NCBI GenBank assembly: GCA_947494305.1
Contig: CANLUL010000001.1
Span: forward strand, 1,550,001 to 1,614,000
Length of the DNA stretch: 64,000 nucleotides
Direction of reading: 5' to 3'
Source: an uncultured Sphingomonadaceae bacterium
Lineage (GTDB): Bacteria; Pseudomonadota; Alphaproteobacteria; Sphingomonadales; Sphingomonadaceae
Shown: one piece after another, positions 1-8,882 of the stretch
Layout of the letters: the number at the start of each line of letters is the position of its first letter
Position numbering within the stretch: the stretch's first letter is position 1
Notes under the pieces: model-generated
The model's database searches: none
Seen by the model: only the letters and a program-made list of their open reading frames with translations
What the model was told of the DNA's origin: nothing
Translations under genes and position numbers: made by a program

Positions 1-337
1 AATAATAGCGTGTGCCGATAAAGTCCGGCACTGTGAATTGCCCGAATTTACGCAAATAAGGCGCCAGCAGCAACGCTAACATCACATAACCACCGGTCCA
101 ACCCATCAAATAGACGGACGCATCATAACCAGAAAACGCAATAATCCCGGCCATGGAGATAAAGCTTGCTGCTGACATCCAGTCCGCAGCGGTCGCCATG
201 CCGTTGACAACCGGATTAACTCCGCCACCAGCAATATAAAAATCCTTGGTGGAAGCAGCGCGCGACCAAATCGCGATGCCGATATACATCGCAAACGAAA
301 GCCCCACGAACAGGTAAATAAGTGTTTGCGTGCTCAT
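1..337 (-). CDS. Sodium/solute symporter large subunit, N-terminal part (truncated by window edge)
   Basis: The reverse complement from the ATG at 337 reads [20 protein letters not shown] and stays open to base 1, giving about 112 residues. The start of a solute:sodium symporter (SSS) protein of the VC_2705 type is recognisable: a first membrane helix, then the SSS hallmark '[20 protein letters not shown]', '[13 protein letters not shown]' and a '[14 protein letters not shown]' segment. Such proteins pair with a small DUF4212 subunit, which is exactly the gene upstream; the two overlap by ATGA. They are inner-membrane carriers, often annotated as acetate or other organic-acid symporters. The substrate cannot be told from this fragment. 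The rest of the gene lies outside the window. Confidence 0.9.
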   Translation of the reverse strand, partial: MSTQTLIYLFVGLSFAMYIGIAIWSRAASTKDFYIAGGGVNPVVNGMATAADWMSAASFISMAGIIAFSGYDASVYLMGWTGGYVMLALLLAPYLRKFGQFTVPDFIGTRYY

Positions 338-633
338 GCCTGATCATCCTTGTCGGATTGATCATCATCCACATGGTATTTTTGTTCGATTTTGTGAATT
401 TTCCAACTGTAGAAATAAATGAGTCCGATGAAGATGTAGATCGAACCTTGTTGCGCGAACCAGAAGCCGAGAGGATATCCGCCAAGCGAAAACTGATCCA
501 ACCACTCTCGGAACATGATACCTGCCCCAAAGGATACAACAAACCAAATCACCATCAACGAGGAAAGTAAACGTATGTTTTCAGACCAATAGACCTTTTC
601 TGAATCTGTGGTCTCGATTTTTTCTTCCGACAT
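334..633 (-). CDS. DUF4212 small subunit of a sodium/solute symporter
   Basis: The protein of 99 residues has two predicted membrane helices (around '[19 protein letters not shown]' and '[17 protein letters not shown]') and the family signature YW-x-N-x-R near its start. A longer frame begins at 753. The ATG at 633 is preferred because GGGGAGG lies seven bases before it and DUF4212 proteins are usually about 90 residues. The extra 40 residues of the long form have no membrane character. The stop overlaps the start of the large symporter subunit (ATGA), so the two are translationally coupled, as expected for subunits made in fixed ratio. It is divergent from dgcN, with a 185 bp spacer that should hold both promoters. 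Confidence 0.85.
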   Translation of the reverse strand: MSEEKIETTDSEKVYWSENIRLLSSLMVIWFVVSFGAGIMFREWLDQFSLGGYPLGFWFAQQGSIYIFIGLIYFYSWKIHKIEQKYHVDDDQSDKDDQA

Positions 634-818
634 GCCAACCTCCCCAATTGGTGCAATGGAGCTCGTCGCAACTTCCATCTCGTCCACCAGACTAGAGTGA
701 CTTTTGTCTGTTGCAACCTGTAATCGGTTGTTATCAGCAGTGTGGTCGCTCAATATTTTTGGAATCTATTGAACTCTAGTAGTGGTTAAAACTGTCACCA
801 AAGATTTTGGAGTCGTCA

Positions 819-1817
819 GTGTATAAAATCAAAACACCGTATCTCTTGTATCTTGGACAAGGCGACAACCCGCTAACTATCAAAACCTCTCGCGGCATTG
901 CACATTGGAGGCCGGAGCTTTGTGTCGGAGAAATGGGTTCTCCTCTAACTTTGGGTTTGCCGAAGATGAGTGCGGATGAAGCCGTTAGAAAAGGCGCCAA
1001 AACCTTTGTCTTGGGTCTGACTAGCACCGAGAACAATGGTCATGTTCCAGATGCCTGGATGACAGATATTAGGAACGCGATCGATGCTGGAATGGATATT
1101 GTCAATTGCCTCCATCAACGTTTGATCAATGTTGAAACGGTCAAGAACGTATCAAATACCAAAGGCGTATCACTGCATGACGTTCGACATCAGGTCGGTC
1201 GATTACCTCTAGGAACCGGACAAAAAAGATCTGGAAAACGCATTCTAACCGTGGGCACCGACTGTTCAGTGGGAAAAATGTACACTGCGCTAGCCATTGA
1301 AGAAGAGATGCGGCGGAAAAATTTTAATGTTGATTTCCGCGCTACGGGTCAAACAGGTATTTTAATAGCGGGGCGAGGCATTCCGGTGGATGCGGTAGTC
1401 GCTGATTTTATTGCAGGTGCGGTTGAGATGCTTTGCCCCGCAAATGGTGACGACCATTGGGATGTGATTGAGGGACAAGGGTCGTTGTTCAATCCAGCCT
1501 ATGCTGGTGTATCACTTGGGCTTTTACATGGCGCACAAGCTGACTTACTGGTAATGTGTCACGAGGCAGGTCGCTGTGAAATAAAAGATAAGCCTGGCTA
1601 TCCAGTCCCCGATTTAAAAGATTGCATAGAAACAAACTTAAAACTAGCCCGCCTCACCAATCCAACGGTACAACTTGGCGCCATCTCACTAAATTGTAGA
1701 TTGGTAGACGCCGACAAAGTGAATGATCGATGTGAACAGCTATCCAATGCTTTTGGCGTTCCGTGTTTTGACTCGGTATTGCATGGCGCGGGCGACTTTG
1801 TGGAAACATTAAAGTGA
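819..1817 (+). CDS. dgcN: DUF1611 family protein, DgcN-type D-glutamate N-acetyltransferase
   Basis: The protein has about 332 residues and a DUF1611 architecture: an N-terminal Rossmann-like half starting 'YKIKTPYLLYLGQ' and a C-terminal P-loop half with 'GTDCSVGKMYTALAIEEEM', then 'GQTGILIAGRG' and 'EGQGSLFNPAY'. In characterised marine bacteria DgcN acetylates D-glutamate to N-acetyl-D-glutamate, the first step of D-glutamate use. The frame opens with a TTG at 807, but the GTG at 819 is a better start because GGAG sits six bases before it and homologues begin there. The stop overlaps the GTG of the next gene (GTGA), so the two form an operon with dgcA. The function is inferred from family and partner, not from an active site I can verify. 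Confidence 0.8.
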   Translation: MYKIKTPYLLYLGQGDNPLTIKTSRGIAHWRPELCVGEMGSPLTLGLPKMSADEAVRKGAKTFVLGLTSTENNGHVPDAWMTDIRNAIDAGMDIVNCLHQRLINVETVKNVSNTKGVSLHDVRHQVGRLPLGTGQKRSGKRILTVGTDCSVGKMYTALAIEEEMRRKNFNVDFRATGQTGILIAGRGIPVDAVVADFIAGAVEMLCPANGDDHWDVIEGQGSLFNPAYAGVSLGLLHGAQADLLVMCHEAGRCEIKDKPGYPVPDLKDCIETNLKLARLTNPTVQLGAISLNCRLVDADKVNDRCEQLSNAFGVPCFDSVLHGAGDFVETLK

Positions 1818-2803
1818 AGAGAAAGGTGTCAACACTATTAGAGAAATGGCCGCTGAAAAAGCCGTTCATCATTTCTCGCAGTGCACGCTCTGAGACATCC
1901 ACAATCACCGTTTCCATTCAAGATGGCATGCACAGGGGCTGCGGCGAATGCGTTCCAAACAGCCGGTACGGTGAATCCATCGATTCAACTATCGAACAGA
2001 TGAAGACAGTCGAACAAGAATTGTCGGATGGGCTCAATCGTGAAGAACTAAATGACATCATGCCAGCAGGAACCGCACGCAACGCTATTGATTGTGCTTT
2101 GTGGGATCTGGACACCAAACTCTCTGGAAAAAATGTTGCAACTATGAGCGGTCTGGATTGGCCTGTTGCCATCGAAACCGTGCAAACCATCAGCATATTG
2201 TCTCCCCAAAAAATGCATGAGGAGGCAAAAACACTATCAAACTTCCCGATCATAAAGGTCAAAATGAACTCAGAACTGGTATTGGAGAGAGTAAGAGCAG
2301 TTCATGCCGGCGCACCGAATTCAAAATTGCTCATCGATGCGAATGAGAGTTGGACAATTGAGTTACTCAAACATGTGACGCCGTACTTAACTGATCTCAA
2401 TGTCCAAATGATTGAACAGCCTTTACATGCGGATGATGATTTAGCGCTAACCGATTATCAATCGCAATTGCCGATATTTGCAGATGAAAGCTGTCACTCG
2501 ACATCCGATTTACCAGCTTTGAAGCACAAATATCAGGGCATAAACATCAAACTGGACAAAACAGGTGGCTTGACTGAAGCTATCGCACTGGAAAAAGCGG
2601 CACATCGACAAGGATATCAGATAATGGTGGGCTGCATGCTCAGTACTTCGCTCGGAATCGCACCAGCTATGTTCATTGCAGGAAGAGCACAGTTTGTTGA
2701 TATTGATGCCCCCGCACTCCTGAAAAAGGACCGTAAGTATGGTATCCAGATCAATCAGGGCAAAGCATCAGCGCTCAATCCTCTCCTATGGGGAGGCTGC
2801 TAG
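1814..2803 (+). CDS. dgcA: Enolase-superfamily racemase, DgcA-type N-acetyl-D-glutamate racemase
   Basis: 329 residues with muconate-lactonizing/dipeptide-epimerase features in order: KVK at 148-150 (acid/base lysine), DAN at 175-177, E201 in 'MIEQPL', DE at 224-225 (three metal ligands) and K246 in 'NIKLDK' (second acid/base lysine). All catalytic positions are intact. Many homologues are annotated as L-Ala-D/L-Glu epimerase. The coupling to a DUF1611 partner points to DgcA, which converts N-acetyl-D-glutamate to the L form for further metabolism. The GTG start overlaps the stop of dgcN. It converges on the LuxR-type regulator ending at 2837, with no clear terminator hairpin between them. 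Confidence 0.82.
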   Translation: MKRKVSTLLEKWPLKKPFIISRSARSETSTITVSIQDGMHRGCGECVPNSRYGESIDSTIEQMKTVEQELSDGLNREELNDIMPAGTARNAIDCALWDLDTKLSGKNVATMSGLDWPVAIETVQTISILSPQKMHEEAKTLSNFPIIKVKMNSELVLERVRAVHAGAPNSKLLIDANESWTIELLKHVTPYLTDLNVQMIEQPLHADDDLALTDYQSQLPIFADESCHSTSDLPALKHKYQGINIKLDKTGGLTEAIALEKAAHRQGYQIMVGCMLSTSLGIAPAMFIAGRAQFVDIDAPALLKKDRKYGIQINQGKASALNPLLWGGC

Positions 2804-2836
2804 AACAATAGATTGATTGAGGATATAGCGCAGTAA

Positions 2837-5521
2837 TTACATCAGCATGTTTAACTCTCTTGCTTTCGAAACTGCGCTAACACGTTTTGTAACACCAATT
2901 TTTTTGTAGAGTTTCCGCTGGTGAAACTTGATGGTACTCTCGGTGAGGTCGAGCATGTGTGCAATTTCCTTATTGGTCATACCGTTTGATATACCCAATA
3001 ATACATCACGTTCTCGATCGTTAAGTATCCCGTCTTGGCTCGCCGAGTAAATGTTTTCAACAAACGCTTTTAACAAAGGCGACTGCCCATTTTCGATAAT
3101 GTCGTCGCGTACCATTCCGATCAACTGGCTGGGAATATATGCTTCAGTAAATACCCGTCGCATTTGCAGGGGAGCGGCAATGTTCAGAGCAGACCGCAAG
3201 CATAGCTTAGCATTGGAGAGATCTCCAACCGAATGATAAACAGAGGCTTTCAGTAGCTCGCCCCTTAAAATAAACGGAGCGGCCTGAACCTTCTGCCCAA
3301 CTGCAATAGCAGCATCTATCTGATTGACCGCTTCGTCTGCATATCCAATAGCGGCAAGAAACTGTGCGCGCGCATATCCTGCCAATATATCCAGATACCA
3401 GAAGCATTGCTCACAATTTTCAATATCAGATGAATGCCATTTCCGAATTTTACTAAAGTAGATTTCTGCTTTGGCCAGTTGCCCTTGGTGCAAACAAATT
3501 TCTAACTGGAGTATGTCACAATATTTTTCGATCCGTTTTATGCCGTAACGCATGTTCACGATGAAAAGCAGGTCTACAATTCGTTGTGCTTCCTCTAGAT
3601 TTTTGTTGCTAATCGCATTGTGAAAAAGCGCATCTGTGCCAATCACGAAACCATCAAAACTACCATGTGCCTTGTAAACGAAATCCAGCTCGTGCTGGAG
3701 AGCAGCCGGTTCATCGTCCCCAAACGCTCCCTGCCAATAATCTATAGTATGCAGACCAACAGCAGCGATATTTCTCAGATCACTATGTTGCTCATCGATA
3801 GCTCCTGGAATCGCTGCTACCAGTCCGAATTGACGTCGCGCTTCATCAAAATCGCCGCTATAGAAAGAACCCATGGCGATGGGTAAATGGGCATCTCCGG
3901 CTCCAACTGGATCCGGTCCAGACTGCAAAAGCAGATATGCAGTTTCTGCATGCCTCTTGGATGCCTCAAAATCTCCATGCATAAGCTTTTCATTTGCCAG
4001 TAAGACCCGGACATATCCTTCACAAAAGTCTCCATGCTTTTTGGCTTGCTCCAGACGATCATCCAGCGATTCATCAGAGTTTTCATTCGGAAATTCAGAT
4101 CGACCGGCGATGGTACCAGCTACACAAAGCCTATCTAACTCAACATCAGGTTCAATCTTATCCTCATCAATCAGAAGATCGGCAGATCGGCAGTAACTTT
4201 GTGCCTTTCGAAGATCGCCAGCGCTATAACTAAGATATGCTTTTGCCAACATTAGCCGGGCGTCTTTTTGAATCTCCGTTTCTGGAAATGTCGCCATTAC
4301 ATTGTTCAAATAGCCTGTACTGAACGATATCGCTATGGCCCAACCACCGCTTCGTTTGACTATTTCGCTACCCAGCTCAAAGTCTTCAATCTTATTTGCA
4401 TAATGAACAGCTTCAGCAACACCTCCCCGATCTTCGAACCAGTGAATGGCTCGCCGATATGATATTTCTGAGTCTGCTAGCTCTTCCTGTTTGCCAAAGT
4501 TTGCAAAGCACTCGGCGAATAGATGATGGTAGCGAAACCATTCGCTATTGTTGTCTAGCGGGACAATGAAGGAGCCGAACATGTTCAGCTTGATCAAAAG
4601 TTCATAGCTATTTTGGTGACCGCATACTTCATCTGCCAATTCTATACTAAATCTGTCAAACGGAGTCGTCCGAGCCAAAAACTCTCGTAAATCTTCTGGG
4701 AGATCACCGGCGATCTCGTTGATCAAATACTCAGCAATATGGCCTTGATGACCACTTAAGGCTGAAACCGCGGATTTCAAACCAGTTGACTGTGCCAGAA
4801 TTCGAGTCATTTGGACAGCGAACGGCCAGCCTTCAACTTTTTCCTGCAAGGCGGTGAGCGTAGTTTGATTTATTTCTTCGCCTAGCGCAATTTTGACTTC
4901 ATCATCCGAAAACTTAAGTTCCTGAGCATCAATTACAATTGCATTTCCCGATGCAATGAGCGCTGGACTATCACCACCAACCCGATCTCTGCTGGCAAAA
5001 GCAATATGAACCACGCCATGACCGCACCCTTGGACTGCAAGCAGGAAGTCCCCGATTTCCGTTGATGAAATCAAGTGATAGTCATCAAGGATGAGAACCA
5101 TTTGTTGTGCCATGGTCCCAATAAGTGATAGTATTTCTGATCCAACAGAAGTTGCCGACATAGGCTGAAAGCCTCGCTCGGCTCTAGCTTTTAAAGAGCC
5201 AGTATCAATTCCAGCCTCATCAAGCGCGAGCACTAGATAGGAAAAAAAACTAGCGATGTCATTATCTCCCTTATCTAGAGTCAACCATGCGCAGGGGATG
5301 TTCTGTTCAACTAGATCGTCCCGCCATTGGGACAAAAGGGTCGACTTGCCATAACCGGCCGGAGCCAAAATATATGAGGCTTGGCAGCCAATAGATTCCT
5401 GAAGCTTCGTCAGCAACGCTTCACGCCTCACCAGGTGATCAGGCAATCGTGGCGGACTGGTTTTGGCAATTTTGGCCCAGACTGCTTTTGATGTTTCTGG
5501 CGTCAAAGTTTTCATCGACAT
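2837..5521 (-). CDS. MalT/LAL-type LuxR-family STAND ATPase regulator (copy 1)
   Basis: 894 residues. The N-terminal STAND ATPase has a Walker A 'APAGYGKST' at about 53-61 and a Walker B 'MVLILDDYH' near 136-144, followed by 'EGWPFAVQM' and 'WFRYHHLFAECF', both typical of MalT-like proteins. The middle is a helical TPR-like sensor. The last 60 residues are a LuxR HTH ('LNDRERDVLLGISNGMTNKE...STIKFHQRKLYKKIGV'). Such proteins oligomerise on binding an inducer and ATP and then activate promoters. It lies 69 bp downstream of the GGDEF/EAL gene on the same strand, so it may be co-transcribed with it and controlled by the dyad before that gene. It is clearly more distant from the four tandem copies than those are from each other. 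The inducer is unknown. Confidence 0.88.
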   Translation of the reverse strand: MSMKTLTPETSKAVWAKIAKTSPPRLPDHLVRREALLTKLQESIGCQASYILAPAGYGKSTLLSQWRDDLVEQNIPCAWLTLDKGDNDIASFFSYLVLALDEAGIDTGSLKARAERGFQPMSATSVGSEILSLIGTMAQQMVLILDDYHLISSTEIGDFLLAVQGCGHGVVHIAFASRDRVGGDSPALIASGNAIVIDAQELKFSDDEVKIALGEEINQTTLTALQEKVEGWPFAVQMTRILAQSTGLKSAVSALSGHQGHIAEYLINEIAGDLPEDLREFLARTTPFDRFSIELADEVCGHQNSYELLIKLNMFGSFIVPLDNNSEWFRYHHLFAECFANFGKQEELADSEISYRRAIHWFEDRGGVAEAVHYANKIEDFELGSEIVKRSGGWAIAISFSTGYLNNVMATFPETEIQKDARLMLAKAYLSYSAGDLRKAQSYCRSADLLIDEDKIEPDVELDRLCVAGTIAGRSEFPNENSDESLDDRLEQAKKHGDFCEGYVRVLLANEKLMHGDFEASKRHAETAYLLLQSGPDPVGAGDAHLPIAMGSFYSGDFDEARRQFGLVAAIPGAIDEQHSDLRNIAAVGLHTIDYWQGAFGDDEPAALQHELDFVYKAHGSFDGFVIGTDALFHNAISNKNLEEAQRIVDLLFIVNMRYGIKRIEKYCDILQLEICLHQGQLAKAEIYFSKIRKWHSSDIENCEQCFWYLDILAGYARAQFLAAIGYADEAVNQIDAAIAVGQKVQAAPFILRGELLKASVYHSVGDLSNAKLCLRSALNIAAPLQMRRVFTEAYIPSQLIGMVRDDIIENGQSPLLKAFVENIYSASQDGILNDRERDVLLGISNGMTNKEIAHMLDLTESTIKFHQRKLYKKIGVTKRVSAVSKARELNMLM

Positions 5522-5590
5522 ACTATCTCTCGCTAAATCTAAAGTGCTGTTTGAAACGGCTACTGCTCGGAATTTTCGGGATTGCTGAAC

Positions 5591-7786
5591 TCATGACGCT
5601 TTTGCTTCCGAGCGTCCGAGATCCGGAAGTAAAGCGGAATCTAAGTTGCTTAAATCCAGAGGTTCTTCGAAGCGAACGCCAACCTGCTTTCCAATCGACC
5701 AGATACTGGTGGCCGAAATTTTCCATCCATTGCCAAAATCTATCTGGAATTGACTTCCTCCCGGAATATTCTCCAAACCCTCGATCATAGCGCCATTGCG
5801 TGAGATATTTTTGATGATCACATCGAACCAATATTGATGGTAACAAAGCTTAACCGGTCGCAACATCTTCCGCCGTTCTTCTCGATATTTTGTCAACGCA
5901 GATGCGGAGAGACGGATTCCGGATGATTTCAATAGCTCCGTTGCATCTTGTGAAGTCAACGGTTCACCAAAGACGCTGCCTTGCGCTTGCGAGCACCCTA
6001 ACTCTTGAATAAATTTGAGTTCTTCAGGGGTTTGAACGCCATCTGCCGTTGTCTCTAGTTTGAGTGCCTGAGCCAGAGTGACTATCGAGGAGATAATCGC
6101 TGAGTTCATGTGACCATCTTGACCAGCACCACCCACAAAGCTGCGATCAATCTTTAACTTGTCAAAACGAACTTGACGTAAATACCCCAAGGTCGAGTAT
6201 CCAGTTCCAAAATCGTCGAAAACAAGCCTAACACCGGATTTCCGCAACTGGGTAAACACTTCAACATTCTGGGAATACTCTTCGAGAAATACACCTTTGG
6301 CTATATTCAACTCCAACTGAGAAGGCTGGATACCGCTCGACGCCAGTGCACCCTGTACAATCGTAACTAACTTGCCATCTTTGAGTTGAAGCGGAGAGAC
6401 GTTAACAGCTACCCGCAAATCAGTGTTCCAAGATTTCAACTGTCCGCATGCGGTGCGAATTGCCCAATCACCTATTTGAGTGAAGAGATTTGTTTCTTCA
6501 GCTATTCCAATAATGATGTGAGGTTCGATAGCGCCTTTAGTGGGATGATCCCAATGGATCAAAGTTTCGAATCCACACAACGTTCGATCAGAAACGTCGA
6601 TTATCGGCAAATATTTTAAGGACAACTGCCCCTTTACCAGAGCTTGTCGCAGATCCTCTTCAAATTCTCTTTCAGCTGAAGCTTGCTGCAGCATGGCAGG
6701 CTCATACAATCGGCAAACCCCTCCTCCGGATTTCTTAGCAGCGTATAGCGCCAGATCAGCATGCCGAATCAGGGTCGTTGCATCGATAGAATCGGTCAAT
6801 CCATCAAAGGTTGATATACCGACAGAAGCGCCAATGATTACAGAATTGCCTTCAACCAATTGAGGTCTAGCGAGGTTTTCGATAACCTGACCGGCCAACT
6901 GCTCCAGTTCAACCTGATCAGTTATACCTGGTACGACAATTTGGAACTCGTCGCCGCCGACCCGACCGACCTGCCCCTTCTCACCGATAGTATCGACAAT
7001 GACCTGACCCGTCATTTTCAAAAGACGGTCACCTGCTAAATGACCCATCGTATCGTTAATCGGTTTAAACTTATCTAGATCCAGCAAGAACAAGCTGCAC
7101 TTGATCGGCTTGTCTTGCGGCCCCAATAACGATTTTTTCAGAGTTCGGTTGATCTCCATCCGATTGGCTAATCCCGTCAAAGGATCACATCGTGCTAACT
7201 GAGACAAGGCACGATCTGATTCTTCCCTATGGGACAAGTCCAAACCGTTTCCTCGAAAGCCCTTATAGTTACCCAGTTGGTCATAGACTGGGCTCCCAGA
7301 GATCGACCAATATCGGTTTTCATCAATTGACGATTGAAAGGGCAAGTCACTAAATGAAGTTCGCGACGACAAGTGAAATCCAAGAGACATCCACTGTTGT
7401 GATTTATCTTGCGCCCGGCTTTCTGAAAGTATTGAAGCAAATTTTAAGCCCAGAAGCTCACTTTGCTTTTTCCCTAGCGTTACAGAAATGGATTTCGATA
7501 TATAGGTTAACTCCCCTTCGCGTCCTATTTCCCAAAACCAGCCCAATCCGCGGTCTTCAAAATCGGAAACAAACCCCTGAGCACGATCTTCCTTGTTAGA
7601 TTCAGTTGCTCCAGCCAACTGAGCTCGTTTACCGTATACAACAGATGACACAAAGAGTGTCCCGAAAGCCAACAGTCCAAAACCAGAAATCAAATCGATA
7701 TTCAAAGTGGATATCAGCGGCGCAAATGCCAAAACGGCAAAAATGTGAGCTACCCAAAAGTAATTATTCTTAATGTTAAGAGGCAC
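5591..7786 (-). CDS. Membrane PAS-GGDEF-EAL-PilZ protein (c-di-GMP turnover/sensing)
   Basis: 731 residues with a GTG start preceded by GGAG. Order: two membrane helices (about 9-50), a PAS domain (about 80-185), a GGDEF domain with intact GGDEF at 277-281, an EAL domain (about 380-610) and a C-terminal PilZ domain with RKMLR at 639-643 and NISRNG at 660-665. No RxxD inhibitory site is seen before GGDEF (EKGQ instead). The EAL half looks degenerate: ETL at 407-409, the metal-ligand Glu of the E-I-T-E motif is Asn494, and AEGVE is ADGVQ at 581-585; DDFGTG and KIDRSF remain. I infer a diguanylate cyclase with a non-catalytic EAL and a PilZ readout. It carries the shared GGGTAGT dyad upstream. 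Confidence 0.88.
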   Translation of the reverse strand: MPLNIKNNYFWVAHIFAVLAFAPLISTLNIDLISGFGLLAFGTLFVSSVVYGKRAQLAGATESNKEDRAQGFVSDFEDRGLGWFWEIGREGELTYISKSISVTLGKKQSELLGLKFASILSESRAQDKSQQWMSLGFHLSSRTSFSDLPFQSSIDENRYWSISGSPVYDQLGNYKGFRGNGLDLSHREESDRALSQLARCDPLTGLANRMEINRTLKKSLLGPQDKPIKCSLFLLDLDKFKPINDTMGHLAGDRLLKMTGQVIVDTIGEKGQVGRVGGDEFQIVVPGITDQVELEQLAGQVIENLARPQLVEGNSVIIGASVGISTFDGLTDSIDATTLIRHADLALYAAKKSGGGVCRLYEPAMLQQASAEREFEEDLRQALVKGQLSLKYLPIIDVSDRTLCGFETLIHWDHPTKGAIEPHIIIGIAEETNLFTQIGDWAIRTACGQLKSWNTDLRVAVNVSPLQLKDGKLVTIVQGALASSGIQPSQLELNIAKGVFLEEYSQNVEVFTQLRKSGVRLVFDDFGTGYSTLGYLRQVRFDKLKIDRSFVGGAGQDGHMNSAIISSIVTLAQALKLETTADGVQTPEELKFIQELGCSQAQGSVFGEPLTSQDATELLKSSGIRLSASALTKYREERRKMLRPVKLCYHQYWFDVIIKNISRNGAMIEGLENIPGGSQFQIDFGNGWKISATSIWSIGKQVGVRFEEPLDLSNLDSALLPDLGRSEAKAS

Positions 7787-7915
7787 AATAAACTCCGTAT
7801 GGCTTGTTGAGCTCAGTCACGCATCTGACGTGGCTTAATCTCTAACTTGCCCTTGAAGATATGTGTGCAACGGGGAAAAATTCCTTAATATTTCCCAGTT
7901 TTCCGGGAGTTTTTA

Positions 7916-7943
7916 GTGTAGTCAAAATTTCATTGAACTACCC
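7916..7943 (-). promoter_or_regulatory. GGGTAGT dyad upstream of the GGDEF/EAL gene
   Basis: Read on the minus strand this is GGGTAGT, a 14 bp spacer beginning TCAATGAAA, then ACTACAC, followed by TAAAAAC. It ends 129 bp before the GTG at 7786. The first arm and the start of the spacer match the site before the TadE-like gene almost base for base (GGGTAGTTCAAnGAAA). Placement and conservation suggest an activator site, possibly for one of the neighbouring LuxR-type regulators. The binding protein is inference. Confidence 0.55.
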
Positions 7944-8243
7944 TTAAGTATAGTTATTGCGATTTTAATCTAAGCAGGTTTCAACATTTTGACTCCAAAG
8001 TTCCATGTATTTTCGAGAATGTAGAATATTGTGAATTCGATTTTAAAATGCTTTATATCAATAGGTTACAGATAGTAATCCGAACTGACTAGACGGTTCT
8101 ACGACTGGCAACAGACTGAGAATTGTCGCTTCTTTCTGGGCTGTTTGACCAACAAAAGATCAGCGAGCTCGTCTCGTCGAAATAGTGGAAGTTTTCGTCA
8201 TCCAATGACTTTCGAGCACCTGAAAAAGTTACTTACGGTCCAA

Positions 8244-8277
8244 ACGGGTAGTTCAAAGAAAAATCAAAACTACCCGT
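8244..8277 (+). promoter_or_regulatory. Perfect 10-bp inverted repeat upstream of the TadE-like gene
   Basis: ACGGGTAGTT (8244-8253) and AACTACCCGT (8268-8277) form a perfect inverted repeat with a 14 bp A-rich spacer. The core GGGTAGT...ACTACCC is shared with sites at 7916-7943 and 22325-22353. It is followed by GTAAAACCATAGTTTT, close to AAAAAACCTAGTATT after the 22325 site. It ends about 128 bp before the ATG at 8405. A terminator is less likely, since no gene ends upstream and no T-run follows the right arm. Confidence 0.6.
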
Positions 8278-8404
8278 AAAACCATAGTTTTCCGGCGTTT
8301 TGTTAAACTCTCTATAGGAAATAGCCGCCCATATTGTTGCCATCAATAGAGGATGCCACGGAAATTTATCCGCAGGCCACCCAATGTAACGGATGGAGTA
8401 CTAT

Positions 8405-8839
8405 ATGACTAAATTTTTCAACAAATGTTCCTTTCGACGTCTGCGCTCGAATCAGAAAGGCGTATCGGCGGTCGAGTTTGCAATCGTTATTTATCCGCTC
8501 ATGCACATCTTGATTGGGATAATAAACTTTAGCTACGCATTCTACGCCTATAACACCATACAGAATGTAACGATTGAGACGGCTCGCACATATATAAGCG
8601 GCGGCTTTACCGTCGACGAAGCGCGGCAGTTTGCGAAAACCGAAGCAGAAAAGTTCGGCGGCCCGTTTACGGTAACAATCGACGAGAGCCAGGCCGACTC
8701 AGTGGAATTCAAATTGACCGGCGATAGCTCGGCGTTCGAGCTGGTCAGTTTCCCATACGCCTCAATCGCACAATTTCGGGACAAGGTTACGCTGAAGTAC
8801 CGAACAACAACCTATAAATTATCACCTTTCACAAACTAA
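8405..8839 (+). CDS. TadE-like pseudopilin/pilus-assembly protein
   Basis: About 144 residues. After a short basic leader comes 'QKGVSAVEFAIVIYPLMHIL', the TadE-type segment in which G-x-S-A-V-E-F precedes a single membrane helix; the rest is a small periplasmic domain. A possible earlier ATG at 8393 is less likely, because GGAG at 8395-8398 is placed six bases before 8405. TadE-like proteins are minor pseudopilins of tight-adherence (Flp) pili. None of the other tad genes (flp, tadA/B/C, rcp) is in the window, so this pair may be an isolated accessory to a tad locus elsewhere or a separate surface structure. A TadG-like gene follows 43 bp later. Confidence 0.75.
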   Translation: MTKFFNKCSFRRLRSNQKGVSAVEFAIVIYPLMHILIGIINFSYAFYAYNTIQNVTIETARTYISGGFTVDEARQFAKTEAEKFGGPFTVTIDESQADSVEFKLTGDSSAFELVSFPYASIAQFRDKVTLKYRTTTYKLSPFTN

Positions 8840-8882
8840 TTCTAAAACTGAAGCGCATTTTCAGCGCGAAATGGAGAATATT

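Larger units (their letters stand above)
7787..8404. other. Intergenic region between divergent GGDEF/EAL gene and TadE-like gene
   Basis: About 620 bp without a convincing ORF on either strand, AT-rich. It holds two copies of the GGGTAGT/ACTACMC dyad in opposite orientations, one facing each flanking gene (7916-7943 and 8244-8277). Nothing else recognisable (no tRNA, riboswitch core or repeat array) was seen between them. Confidence 0.7.

Noticed and set aside
634-753. N-terminal extension of the DUF4212 gene to 753
   Set aside because: GGGGAGG seven bases before the ATG at 633 and the usual length of the family favour the shorter form.
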